From the NCBI RefSeq assembly GCF_000784835.1, contig NZ_JSFH01000002.1, positions 62,001 to 126,000 of the forward strand: a DNA stretch of 64,000 nt, read 5' to 3'. Shown one piece after another: positions 7,696-15,597 of this stretch. Position numbers and translations under genes: made by a program. Below the pieces are notes generated by a model. It had not been told where the DNA came from. It ran no database searches and was given only the letters and a program-made list of their open reading frames with translations. This DNA comes from Thermotoga sp. Mc24. GTDB taxonomy: Bacteria > Thermotogota > Thermotogae > Thermotogales > Thermotogaceae. Positions within the stretch are counted from its first letter, which is position 1. Each line of letters starts with the position of its first letter.

Positions 7696-8904
7696 TCAAT
7701 AAGGCTTCAAGGATTCTTTATAGATTGCTTCCACCAGATTCTCATCTACTTTCATTGGTGCCAAATTCAGCAGAAGATCTAATGCAGGAGTTTCAAAAGC
7801 AAGCCTTACAAGTTTAGGGATGTCTTTTTCAGAAAATCCAACATCCGCCAGTTTCTCTTTGACACCCAAGTTAAAAATCCACTGTTCAAGTTTTGAAGCA
7901 GCTTCTTCCGCTTCATTCGGTCTTCCTTTTAAATCAGGAATTATAGGCTGATATACGTAAGCAAGTATTTGTGGTTTCGCTTTATATGTGTATTTAAAAA
8001 CAGCTGGAAGCAGCATAGCAAGTCCCAAACCATGAGGAAGATCGGGTTTGATAGCACTCAGCGGATGTTCAAGAGCATGCGTGAGATGTAGCATACCATT
8101 ATCGAAAGAGATACCTGCTATTGCAGAAGCATACATCAGGAAGTAACGCGCTTCTAAGTTATCAGGTTTTTTGAGAACCTCGGGTAAGTATTCAGATATC
8201 AATTCCACAGTATTTCTTGCAAGATTTATTGAAAATGGATTTCCTAAAGAAGTTGTAGCTGCTTCTGTGATATGATTCAGTGCATCAAGAGAGGTATAAA
8301 TACTTTGTTTTTCTGGAAGACTTTTAGTTAGCTCTGGATCATCGATAGAGAAGGTTGGATAAATGCAATCATAGGCTATTGGTGGTTTGTATTCTTTTTC
8401 CAGAATAGATGCCACTGCAAATCTATCGACTTCTGTTCCTGTACCATGTGTTGTGTTTATGGCAATTATGGGTTTTGCTTTTTCGGGTATGAACTTTTGT
8501 TCATACAATTCTTCAGCTGTTTTTTCAGGATACTCAAGTAATATTGCGACACTTTTTGCAGTGTCGATGGGGCTTCCTCCGCCTATTCCTATCACGGCTT
8601 GAGCGTTTATTTCAAGCGCTTTTTTTGTAGCCTCGTTTATCTGTTCGGTTGTGGGATTTGGTGTCACATCATCATAAACTACGTATTCTATACCTCTCTT
8701 TTCCAAAGCAGGCTTCACTTTATCCCATGCACCTGTAACTTTGTACGCAACTTTGTCACTAACAACTACCACAGACTTTATACCTCTTTCCTTCAGAAAA
8801 TCCAGTATATCCTCGATTTTAGCTAATGCACCCGCCCCAAAGTAACAAGTCGTTTTTGTTCTTATTTCAATTACATTTTTGATGTTAATCTCTTTGGACC
8901 ACAT
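7696..8904 (-). CDS. Iron-containing (group III) alcohol dehydrogenase
   Basis: The 402-aa NAD(P)-dependent dehydrogenase has GIGGGSPIDTAKS for nucleotide binding and metal ligands D207, H211, H276 and H291, by alignment to the FucO pattern, with H280 in the catalytic-histidine position. It resembles the Thermococcus/Thermotoga aldehyde-reducing ADHs, so a role in disposing of reductant as ethanol or other alcohols is likely. ATG 8904 follows GGAGGTGAT. The coding DNA is visibly AT-richer than its neighbours (sampled 60-base lines contain 35-40% GC against ~45% next door), which hints at acquisition by transfer. A Rex-like operator overlaps its likely -35 region (8948-8965). Confidence 0.92.
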   Translation of the reverse strand: MWSKEINIKNVIEIRTKTTCYFGAGALAKIEDILDFLKERGIKSVVVVSDKVAYKVTGAWDKVKPALEKRGIEYVVYDDVTPNPTTEQINEATKKALEINAQAVIGIGGGSPIDTAKSVAILLEYPEKTAEELYEQKFIPEKAKPIIAINTTHGTGTEVDRFAVASILEKEYKPPIAYDCIYPTFSIDDPELTKSLPEKQSIYTSLDALNHITEAATTSLGNPFSINLARNTVELISEYLPEVLKKPDNLEARYFLMYASAIAGISFDNGMLHLTHALEHPLSAIKPDLPHGLGLAMLLPAVFKYTYKAKPQILAYVYQPIIPDLKGRPNEAEEAASKLEQWIFNLGVKEKLADVGFSEKDIPKLVRLAFETPALDLLLNLAPMKVDENLVEAIYKESLKPY

Positions 8905-8926
8905 AATCTATCACCTCCTGATTTTC

Positions 8927-8965
8927 ATTGTACCCGGACTTTCTTCATTGTGAATTTCATAACAA
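8927..8965 (-). promoter_or_regulatory. Promoter with Rex-like operator for the iron alcohol dehydrogenase
   Basis: On the minus strand a TACAAT -10 box (8927-8932) lies 17 nt from the expected -35 position (8950-8955). That position is covered by the 18-bp imperfect palindrome TTGTGAATTTCATAACAA (8948-8965). Its half-sites TTGTGA and TAACAA, spaced by 6 nt, fit the known Rex operator pattern. Binding there would block RNA polymerase. The assignment is by motif only. Confidence 0.5.
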
Positions 8966-8985
8966 TTACATTTGTGAAAATTTTC

Positions 8986-10191
8986 TCACACGACTATTCT
9001 CACCTCGTATCCCTTTGCGATCAACACCCTCTCTATCTCTTCAACGTGTTTTTCATCGACCGTCTCAAGCTCGAGCTCTATTTTGGCAAAACCAATGGGA
9101 ACTTCCTTCGCGGAGCGATTGTGAAAAACGGAAAGGACGTTTGCGCCGAGTTCCGCCACTATCCCGAGAAGCTCTTTCAGGGTACCGGGTCTGTCCATCA
9201 CAAACGTTTCTATGAACACTTTCCTTCCGCTCTTCACGAGCCCTTTGTTTATGATTCTGTCTATCATGTTCACATCTATGTTGCCGCCGCTTATCACGAT
9301 AGCTACCTTCTTTCCCTTCACATCCAGTTTGTTCAAAACAGCGGCCACCCCCACTGCTCCTGCACCTTCAGCAACCACCTTTGCTTGCTCAAGAAGGAAA
9401 AGGATGGCATCCGCTATTTCTTCTTCGTTCACCGTGACCATCTCATCGACGTACTTCTTCACCAGCTCGAAGGTCAGGTCACCGGGCTTTTTCACGGCTA
9501 TTCCATCGGCAAGCGTGGGTTTACCCTCGACCCGCTCTGCCCTGCCCCTTCTCAGTGAAGCGATCATGGAAGGCATGTTCTCCGTTTGAACGCCTATTAC
9601 TTTAACCTCAGGATTCATCGATTTGATCGCAACGGATACTCCCGAAATCAAACCACCTCCACCAACGGGCACTACCACCACTTCCACATCCGGAAGATCT
9701 TCCATTATTTCCAACCCTATGGTTCCCTGCCCAGCGATGACATGAGGATCGTTGAAAGGATGCACGAAAACCGCACCTGTTTTCTCCTGTATTCTGAGAG
9801 CTGCTTCGTAGGCCTCGTCAAAAATGTTCCCCTCAAGAATCACCTGAGCTCCAAGATTCCTCGTTTTGGTGATTTTAGAAAGAGGAGCGTACTTCGGCAT
9901 CACGATGGTAGCGGGAATACCGAAGATTTGAGCAGCAAGTGCCACTCCCTGCGCGTGGTTTCCAGCGGACGCGGCAACGACTCCTCTCTTTCTTTCCTCT
10001 TCGCTCAGGTGGGCTATTTTATTGTACGCTCCCCTTATTTTGAACGAACCGGTCTTCTGGAGATTTTCCATCTTCAGGTAGATCTCTCCACCTGTCACTT
10101 CGCTCAGAACAGAGCTGTAAGCAAGAGCGGTCCTGTGCACCACATTCTTCAGCGTTCTTTGGGCTTCTTTTATATCCTCGAGTGTGATCAC
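8986..10191 (-). CDS. ilvA: Threonine ammonia-lyase (threonine dehydratase) with ACT domain
   Basis: The 401-aa PLP enzyme deaminates L-threonine to 2-oxobutyrate. The PLP lysine is in KTGSFKIRGA, the glycine-rich phosphate loop is VGGGGLISG, and SAGNHAQGVA is also present. Residues about 325-401 form one ACT domain (FVMDRPGTLKELLGIV), as in the short biosynthetic/catabolic form. GTG 10191 is preferred because GGAGGTG lies 6 nt upstream, and it gives an N-terminus starting MITLEDIKEA. Whether it serves isoleucine synthesis or catabolism cannot be told, as no other ilv genes are nearby. Confidence 0.93.
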   Translation of the reverse strand: MITLEDIKEAQRTLKNVVHRTALAYSSVLSEVTGGEIYLKMENLQKTGSFKIRGAYNKIAHLSEEERKRGVVAASAGNHAQGVALAAQIFGIPATIVMPKYAPLSKITKTRNLGAQVILEGNIFDEAYEAALRIQEKTGAVFVHPFNDPHVIAGQGTIGLEIMEDLPDVEVVVVPVGGGGLISGVSVAIKSMNPEVKVIGVQTENMPSMIASLRRGRAERVEGKPTLADGIAVKKPGDLTFELVKKYVDEMVTVNEEEIADAILFLLEQAKVVAEGAGAVGVAAVLNKLDVKGKKVAIVISGGNIDVNMIDRIINKGLVKSGRKVFIETFVMDRPGTLKELLGIVAELGANVLSVFHNRSAKEVPIGFAKIELELETVDEKHVEEIERVLIAKGYEVRIVV

Positions 10192-10267
10192 GAGAAACAC
10201 CTCCCGGTTTTCTGAGCAACCACAGTTTTAATCTTACTCCAGGCCCGAACTCGTTTGAAAGAAGGAG

Positions 10268-10322
10268 TTTCTCATTTTACTTGTGAGAAATTCACGTTTT
10301 TTTCACAAAAAAAGCATAGAAT
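10268..10322 (+). promoter_or_regulatory. Regulatory region of the efflux operon
   Basis: An inverted repeat TTTCTCA-(9 nt)-TGAGAAA (10268-10274/10284-10290) lies just upstream of a weak promoter whose -10 is TAGAAT (10317-10322). It may be an operator, and no regulator gene is adjacent. The -35 match is poor. Confidence 0.35.
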
Positions 10323-10357
10323 TTTATCGTCAAACAATCGAAAAAGGAGGTATTCGT

Positions 10358-11344
10358 ATGAAAAATCTCTTCGTGGTGCTGTTGTCTCTCGTTTCTGTGC
10401 TGAGCTTTTCTGTTTCTCTGAATGATGTTCTTCAAACCGCTCTTGCGAGCAGTACAGATTATCAAATCGCGCAGATCAACTTAGAATCCGCGACGATGGA
10501 CTACGAAAAAGCAAAACTCGAAGCAACGAACAAGAGATCAGAACTCTCCGCAGAACTCAGCTACTACAACAACCTTCAAAGCTACAGAAACTCGCTGAAA
10601 TCCGCTTATCAAGATGTTCTGGGAAGGATTTTCAATCTCCTGACCGCTGACCTTTCCTACGAAATCGCACAGCTGAACTTCGAAAACGCCCAGGAAGACT
10701 ACAAAACCAGTCAGGAGCTTTTCAAGAAGAATCTCATTTCCGAGAACGACCTGAAAGATTCAGAGCTCACCCTCGAAGAAGCCAGCAACAACCTCCTTTC
10801 CGCCCAAAAAGACCTTGAAGAAGCCCAAAAAGATTATGAGGAGATCTTCAGCGTGGAAGTGAGTGAAATAGAGCTTCCTCTCATCGATTATCAGAACCTT
10901 GTGAGTGAAGACGAATACCTCGACAATCTTTCTTCCGTCAAGATCGCGGAGCTGAACATGAAGATCGCTGAATACGATCTCAACAACCTCTCCGCTTCCG
11001 CTTCGAAGTACGAACAGAAAAAGGCAGAGCTGAATTACAAGAAATCAAAGATGAACTACGACGAAGCTTTGAAAGAAGCAAAAGACAGCTATAAGAGCAC
11101 CCTCGATTCTCTGGAAATCGCCTTCTTGAATTTGAAAGTACTGAAAGAAAAGGTTGACCTCAACGAGAACATCCTCAAAGATTACCAGGAAAGATACGAA
11201 AAGGGACTGATCTCAAAGAAAGAACTGAACACCCAGAAGATCAATCTTCTCAACACCAAAAAGAACTACTTCAATTCGCTACGCAGCTACTACACTTCGA
11301 TCGTGAACTTCCTGATAGACGCTGGAAAAGAAGTCTCCTTTTGA
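10358..11344 (+). CDS. TolC-like outer-membrane efflux protein (first copy)
   Basis: The 328-aa protein has a signal peptide (MKNLFVVLLSLVSVLSFSVS) and then almost entirely alpha-helical coiled coil rich in A, E, K, N and L. Two internally similar halves carry the NAQEDYKTSQELFKKNLIS and ILKDYQERYEKGLIS hairpin-turn motifs typical of outer-membrane efflux (OEP) repeats. It is shorter than E. coli TolC and would act as the outer envelope duct for the exporter encoded downstream. ATG 10358 follows AAAAAGGAGG. It is the first gene of a five-gene operon. Confidence 0.8.
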   Translation: MKNLFVVLLSLVSVLSFSVSLNDVLQTALASSTDYQIAQINLESATMDYEKAKLEATNKRSELSAELSYYNNLQSYRNSLKSAYQDVLGRIFNLLTADLSYEIAQLNFENAQEDYKTSQELFKKNLISENDLKDSELTLEEASNNLLSAQKDLEEAQKDYEEIFSVEVSEIELPLIDYQNLVSEDEYLDNLSSVKIAELNMKIAEYDLNNLSASASKYEQKKAELNYKKSKMNYDEALKEAKDSYKSTLDSLEIAFLNLKVLKEKVDLNENILKDYQERYEKGLISKKELNTQKINLLNTKKNYFNSLRSYYTSIVNFLIDAGKEVSF

Positions 11345-11359
11345 AGAAGGTGGTAAGAA

Positions 11360-12622
11360 ATGAAACGATTTTTTCTGGTTTTTCTCCTTGTTCCGGTTTT
11401 CCTCGTGGGGAACGTCTTCGATCTGTTCGAGGAGAACCTGAAAAATTCGTCCGGTTACTGGTCGAGTGTGGAAAAGTTCAAAGAAGCACAGCTCAACTAC
11501 AAACGTTACACAAACTTCTGGAATCCTGAGATATCCGTTTCATTGGGAAAGACAGGTATCACCATAACAGAGGATGGTATCTCTGATTTCTCAATATCTC
11601 CAATTGTCAACTTTGTAAACATCTACGGATTCGAGCTCGGACTTTCCTTTCCGATCTCCGTGAACACTGACGACTGGTCTTTTAACTTCGAAGGAACACA
11701 GCTCAGTGTGTCCAGAAATCTCAAAACGGAATACACAGTGGACAAGTTGAAGACAGAGGCAAACTACCTTTCCAGCAAGTATTCTTTGAAATCCACAAAG
11801 AACAGCATTTTCATCCAGACCGTCCAGGACATATTCGACTGGTACTACTACACAAAGAAGATCGAAATACTCTCGCAGAGACTTCAGGTGTTGAACGAAA
11901 AACTCAGCAAGGCAAAAGATGACGACGAAAAGAAAGCTCTGGAAAAGCAGATACTCTCCACTGAACAAACCCTGAGAAGTGCAGAATACAGTCTTCAGAC
12001 GATTCAAACAAAGAACATCGACGAAGAAGTGTATCAGAAAACAAGAAAGTTTCTCGAGGGGGTCACTCTGCCGGCCACCACTCTGGAGTACAGAGAAGAC
12101 CTGAAAGCTCTGGAGCTTCAAAAGAAAGCCGAAGAGATAGAAAAGAAAACATGGTTTCTTCCGTATCTTCCGGAACTGACGTTCTCGTTCAACTACGACT
12201 TCGAAGATAGCGAGTGGTCGATCGGAATAGGATTTCAGATGACGCTCTGGGACTTTGGAGAAAGAAAACTGGAAGCAGAGAAAAGAAAATCCCAGCTGGT
12301 TTCTCTGGAATATCAGGAAAAGGTGCGAAACATAGAAAACTCGTTGAGCCAAGAGCTTGTCAACATTGCCAATCTCGAGTCTCAGCTGAGACAAAAAGAA
12401 ATCGAACTGGAAGATCTGGAGGAAAGCTCCAAAACAAACGATCAGCTTTTCAGGAAAGGCTTCCTGAGTGAAGAAGACTACACTCTCTCGAAACTCGACT
12501 ACGTGGAAGGAACTCTCGAGAAAGAAAATCTGGAAAATTCATTGATTCTGGAAAAACTGAAATACATAAGCATCTTAGGATACGATCTTGAGAAATTCCT
12601 CAAGGAAGGTGATCAGAATTGA
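11360..12622 (+). CDS. TolC-like outer-membrane efflux protein (second copy)
   Basis: The 420-aa protein has a signal peptide and an N-terminal region with beta-strand-like segments (ISVSLGKTGITI, GFELGLSFPISV) and a further one (LTFSFNYDFEDSEWSIGIGF) before the second coiled-coil half. Repeated hairpin motifs (NDQLFRKGFLSEEDYTLSKL) mark it as OEP family. Unlike the first copy it retains obvious membrane-barrel strands, so the two proteins may play different roles or form a mixed duct. It starts 15 nt after the first copy and overlaps the next gene by 4 nt. Confidence 0.8.
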   Translation: MKRFFLVFLLVPVFLVGNVFDLFEENLKNSSGYWSSVEKFKEAQLNYKRYTNFWNPEISVSLGKTGITITEDGISDFSISPIVNFVNIYGFELGLSFPISVNTDDWSFNFEGTQLSVSRNLKTEYTVDKLKTEANYLSSKYSLKSTKNSIFIQTVQDIFDWYYYTKKIEILSQRLQVLNEKLSKAKDDDEKKALEKQILSTEQTLRSAEYSLQTIQTKNIDEEVYQKTRKFLEGVTLPATTLEYREDLKALELQKKAEEIEKKTWFLPYLPELTFSFNYDFEDSEWSIGIGFQMTLWDFGERKLEAEKRKSQLVSLEYQEKVRNIENSLSQELVNIANLESQLRQKEIELEDLEESSKTNDQLFRKGFLSEEDYTLSKLDYVEGTLEKENLENSLILEKLKYISILGYDLEKFLKEGDQN

Positions 12623-13626
12623 AAAAGTGGATAACCCTGCTGATCATAGCAGTACTGGTGGTCCTGGTGATCGTTGTGATCTTTTTGAACAGAGCCAGTG
12701 CCCAGACCGTTTCTGAAAAAGACGCCACTTCAACACAGGCTCCTGTCTATCTCACCTACACTGTGACGAAAGAGAATGAAACTGTAGAAATAGTGGGTCA
12801 GGTCACCGCCGATACGAAGAAAGTCACTTCCAAAGTATCTGGAGACGTTCTGGAAATTTACGTGGAAGAGGGAGATGTGGTTCAGGTAGGTCAGAAAATA
12901 GCAAAGATAGACGACACAGATTATCAAATCAGTTATCTTTCCGCTCTCAACAGCTACAAAACTTCTCCCACCGAGATCAACCGTTTGAATCTGGAGAAAG
13001 CAAAAGAGAACCTGGAGAACACAACGGTGGTTTCGCCTGTGAATGGAGTAGTTCAATCGGTCAATGTGGATGTGGGAGACAGTGTGTCGGTTGGTACCAG
13101 CATAGTCACTATAGTGGAAACAGATACCCTCAGAGTAGAAGGTTCCATCAGTGAATACGACCTCAAGAACGTCAAAGAAGGAATGAAGGCTGTTTTCACC
13201 TTCGAACAGCTTGGCCTCACCCTGACCGGAAAGGTGAAAAGAATCAGTCCTGTTGCGGAAACGTCCGGTGGAGTTACCGTGATACCGGTGGAGTTTTCTT
13301 TCGATCAGATACCTCCCAGCTTAGTGATACCTGGTCTCACGTGCGACGTGGAAATAATCATCAAAGAAGCTACAAGTTCTTTCTTTGTACCAAAAGAAGC
13401 GGTCAGTCAGGATCAAAACGGTTACTACGTGATGAAACAAACACCCCAAGGACCTCAAAAGGTGTATGTTGAGGTGGGTGAAGAGCTGAACGATAAGATA
13501 GAAATCAAAAAGGGTGTTTCCGAAGGAGACGTTTTGCTTCTCATCCCGTCACAGCAGGAAATCCAGAGACTTCGAACAAGACAAGGTCTTCCAATGTTCG
13601 GCCCCGGAGGGGGACGAGCAAGATGA
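12619..13626 (+). CDS. Periplasmic membrane-fusion (adaptor) protein, MacA/HlyD type
   Basis: The 335-aa protein has one N-terminal membrane anchor (WITLLIIAVLVVLVIVVIFL), a split lipoyl domain (TSKVSGDVLEIYVEEGDVVQ and SPVNGVVQSVNVDVGDSVSVG) with an unusually short helical hairpin between the halves, then beta-barrel and membrane-proximal domains. It should connect the MacB-like permease to the TolC-like proteins. The TTG start at 12619 overlaps the previous stop (TTGA) and follows AAGGTGAT. Confidence 0.88.
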   Translation: MKKWITLLIIAVLVVLVIVVIFLNRASAQTVSEKDATSTQAPVYLTYTVTKENETVEIVGQVTADTKKVTSKVSGDVLEIYVEEGDVVQVGQKIAKIDDTDYQISYLSALNSYKTSPTEINRLNLEKAKENLENTTVVSPVNGVVQSVNVDVGDSVSVGTSIVTIVETDTLRVEGSISEYDLKNVKEGMKAVFTFEQLGLTLTGKVKRISPVAETSGGVTVIPVEFSFDQIPPSLVIPGLTCDVEIIIKEATSSFFVPKEAVSQDQNGYYVMKQTPQGPQKVYVEVGEELNDKIEIKKGVSEGDVLLLIPSQQEIQRLRTRQGLPMFGPGGGRAR

Positions 13627-14327
13627 AAAAGGTGATGGAGCTTGTCGATGTGTGGAAAATATATGACCTGGGTGAGGTGAAGGTCGAGGCTCTTCGTGGT
13701 GTTTCTTTCGAGGTGTTCGAAGGAGAATACGTGATCATAATAGGACCATCTGGAAGCGGAAAGTCTACACTCCTTCACATTCTTGGATGTCTCGATCGTC
13801 CTACAAAGGGAAAGGTACTCATAGAAGGAGAAGAGGTTTCGAGGATGGGTGATCGAAGGCTCGCGCAGGTTAGAAACAGGAAAATAGGCTTTGTCTTTCA
13901 GAGTTACAACCTTCTTCCCCGTCTCACCGCTTTGGAAAATGTGGAGCTTCCAATGATCTACGCGGGTGTACCGGCGAAGGAGAGAAAAAGGAGGGCAAAA
14001 GAGCTTCTGGAATTGGTCGGTCTGGGAGACAGACTCCATCACCGGCCGAATCAGCTTTCAGGAGGTCAGCAACAAAGAGTTGCGATAGCGAGGGCTCTGG
14101 CAAACGATCCTGTCTTCATCCTCGCAGACGAACCAACGGGAAATCTGGACACAAAAACTGGCGAAGAGATACTGGAGCTGTTCAGAAAACTCCACGAGAT
14201 GGGAAAAACGCTGGTTGTTGTGACTCACAACCTCGAGATGGTGGACGAAGGAACGTGCATCGTGAGAATCAGAGATGGAAAAATCGAAGGTGTAGAACGT
14301 CGAGGTGTTGTGTATGGAGATACTTAA
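13623..14327 (+). CDS. ABC transporter ATPase, MacB/LolD type
   Basis: The 234-aa ATPase has Walker A GPSGSGKST, Q-loop VFQSYNLLPRLTALENVELPM, signature LSGGQQQRVAIARAL, Walker B VFILADEPTGNLD and H-loop VVVTHN. The LTALENVELP stretch is typical of the MacB/LolD/FtsE group. It energises the permease encoded next. Its ATG overlaps the adaptor gene stop by 4 nt. Confidence 0.93.
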   Translation: MKKVMELVDVWKIYDLGEVKVEALRGVSFEVFEGEYVIIIGPSGSGKSTLLHILGCLDRPTKGKVLIEGEEVSRMGDRRLAQVRNRKIGFVFQSYNLLPRLTALENVELPMIYAGVPAKERKRRAKELLELVGLGDRLHHRPNQLSGGQQQRVAIARALANDPVFILADEPTGNLDTKTGEEILELFRKLHEMGKTLVVVTHNLEMVDEGTCIVRIRDGKIEGVERRGVVYGDT

Positions 14328-15528
14328 AGAGGTTCTGAGATCACTTCTTGCCAACAAGATGAGAACGTTTCTATCGATGCTCGGTATTGTGATCGGAGTG
14401 ACCGCCGTTATCATGGTGATGTCTCTTGGGGCAGGTATGAAAGAAAGCGTGACAGAGAGGCTCACTTCGCTTGGATCGAACATCATCATGATCACACCTG
14501 GATTCACTGGAGGAAGAGGAGGTACGATCGCTCAATCGGTGGAATCGCTCGAGGAAGACGATGTAGAAGATATCCTGAAGATGTGCCCGAGTGTTGACAA
14601 AGCGATCGGTCTTGTGAATGGAAGTTTCCTTGTTCAGTACAGAGAGACAAACACCAGATCTAACGTGTACTCTGCACCAGCTGATATTTTCCACATTTTG
14701 AATCTGAAAGTCTCTTCTGGAAGGACCTTCTCCCAGGAGGACAACACTGCCAACGTCGCGATCATCGGACAAGAAGTGGCGTACAACCTGTTCGGAAACG
14801 AAAATCCTCTGGGCAAAAAGATTTACCTCGTTCAGGGAAATAGAAAACTCGTCTTTGAAATCATTGGAATCTTCGAAAGAACCGGTAGCATTCTCATGTT
14901 CAACCCAGACAACATGATTCTGATCCCCTATGAAACGGGAAAATTCAGGGTCTTCCAGACACACGGGAAGGTTTCCATGATACTCGCAACAAGTAAATCC
15001 GCGGATGTTGCTCAAAGGGCAGTCATGGAGATAGATCACCTGCTCTACACAAAGTTTCACGAGGAAGAAAGTTACTACAACATCATCAGTCAGCAAGCCA
15101 TCTTGAACGTGGTCTCTGAGAGTGTGTCTATCATCAACCTTGTTCTCGTTGCAATCGCCGCTGTGTCGCTGATCGTTGGTGGTATCGGTATCATGAACAT
15201 CATGCTCGTCTCTGTTGTTGAAAGAACCAGGGAAATAGGTATAAAGATGGCTATAGGAGCATCAAGACTCAGAATTCTTTTGGAGTTTCTTGTGGAAAGC
15301 GTTGTGATCACATTCGTTGCTGGTGCCATAGGTGTTGCTCTGGGTATCTTAGGTTCGAACACGATAGTTAACACCTTTGGCAGTCAGTACGGATTGAAAG
15401 CCGTGATAGATCCGCTCTCTGTGATTGTTGCATTTGGAGTTTCGGCAAGCGTTGGATTGTTCTTTGGGTTCTATCCCGCATACAGAGCCTCCAGACTGAG
15501 TCCAATAGAAGCCCTGAGGTACGAGTAA
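14314..15528 (+). CDS. MacB-type ABC permease
   Basis: The 404-aa permease has one N-terminal transmembrane helix (MRTFLSMLGIVIGVTAVIMVM), a large periplasmic domain of about 230 residues (MacB_PCD), and three C-terminal helices with the conserved GGIGIMNIMLVSVVERTREIGIKMAIGA and YPAYRASRLSPIEALRYE. I chose ATG 14314, preceded by GAGGTG, over an in-frame TTG at 14305; it overlaps the ATPase gene by 14 nt. MacB systems act as mechanotransmitters that push substrates (peptides, macrolides, envelope components) through the outer duct; the substrate here is unknown. Confidence 0.92.
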   Translation: MEILKEVLRSLLANKMRTFLSMLGIVIGVTAVIMVMSLGAGMKESVTERLTSLGSNIIMITPGFTGGRGGTIAQSVESLEEDDVEDILKMCPSVDKAIGLVNGSFLVQYRETNTRSNVYSAPADIFHILNLKVSSGRTFSQEDNTANVAIIGQEVAYNLFGNENPLGKKIYLVQGNRKLVFEIIGIFERTGSILMFNPDNMILIPYETGKFRVFQTHGKVSMILATSKSADVAQRAVMEIDHLLYTKFHEEESYYNIISQQAILNVVSESVSIINLVLVAIAAVSLIVGGIGIMNIMLVSVVERTREIGIKMAIGASRLRILLEFLVESVVITFVAGAIGVALGILGSNTIVNTFGSQYGLKAVIDPLSVIVAFGVSASVGLFFGFYPAYRASRLSPIEALRYE

Positions 15529-15563
15529 TTTAACCGGATAGCGGAAACACAAAAACAAACATT

Positions 15564-15588
15564 TGCCCCGAAAGGGGCATTTTTTGTT
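15564..15588. terminator. Terminator between the efflux operon and the CRISPR array
   Basis: The hairpin TGCCCC-GAAA-GGGGCA (15564-15569/15574-15579) is followed by TTTTTT-rich DNA on the plus strand. On the minus strand a T-rich tract also follows, so it may stop both the efflux operon and the leftward CRISPR transcript. Confidence 0.85.
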
Positions 15589-15597
15589 TTGTATCAG

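Noticed and set aside
11591..12394. 267-codon frame antisense to the second TolC-like gene
   Set aside because: A shadow frame of a strongly coding gene with signal peptide and repeat motifs; no ribosome site or known motif.
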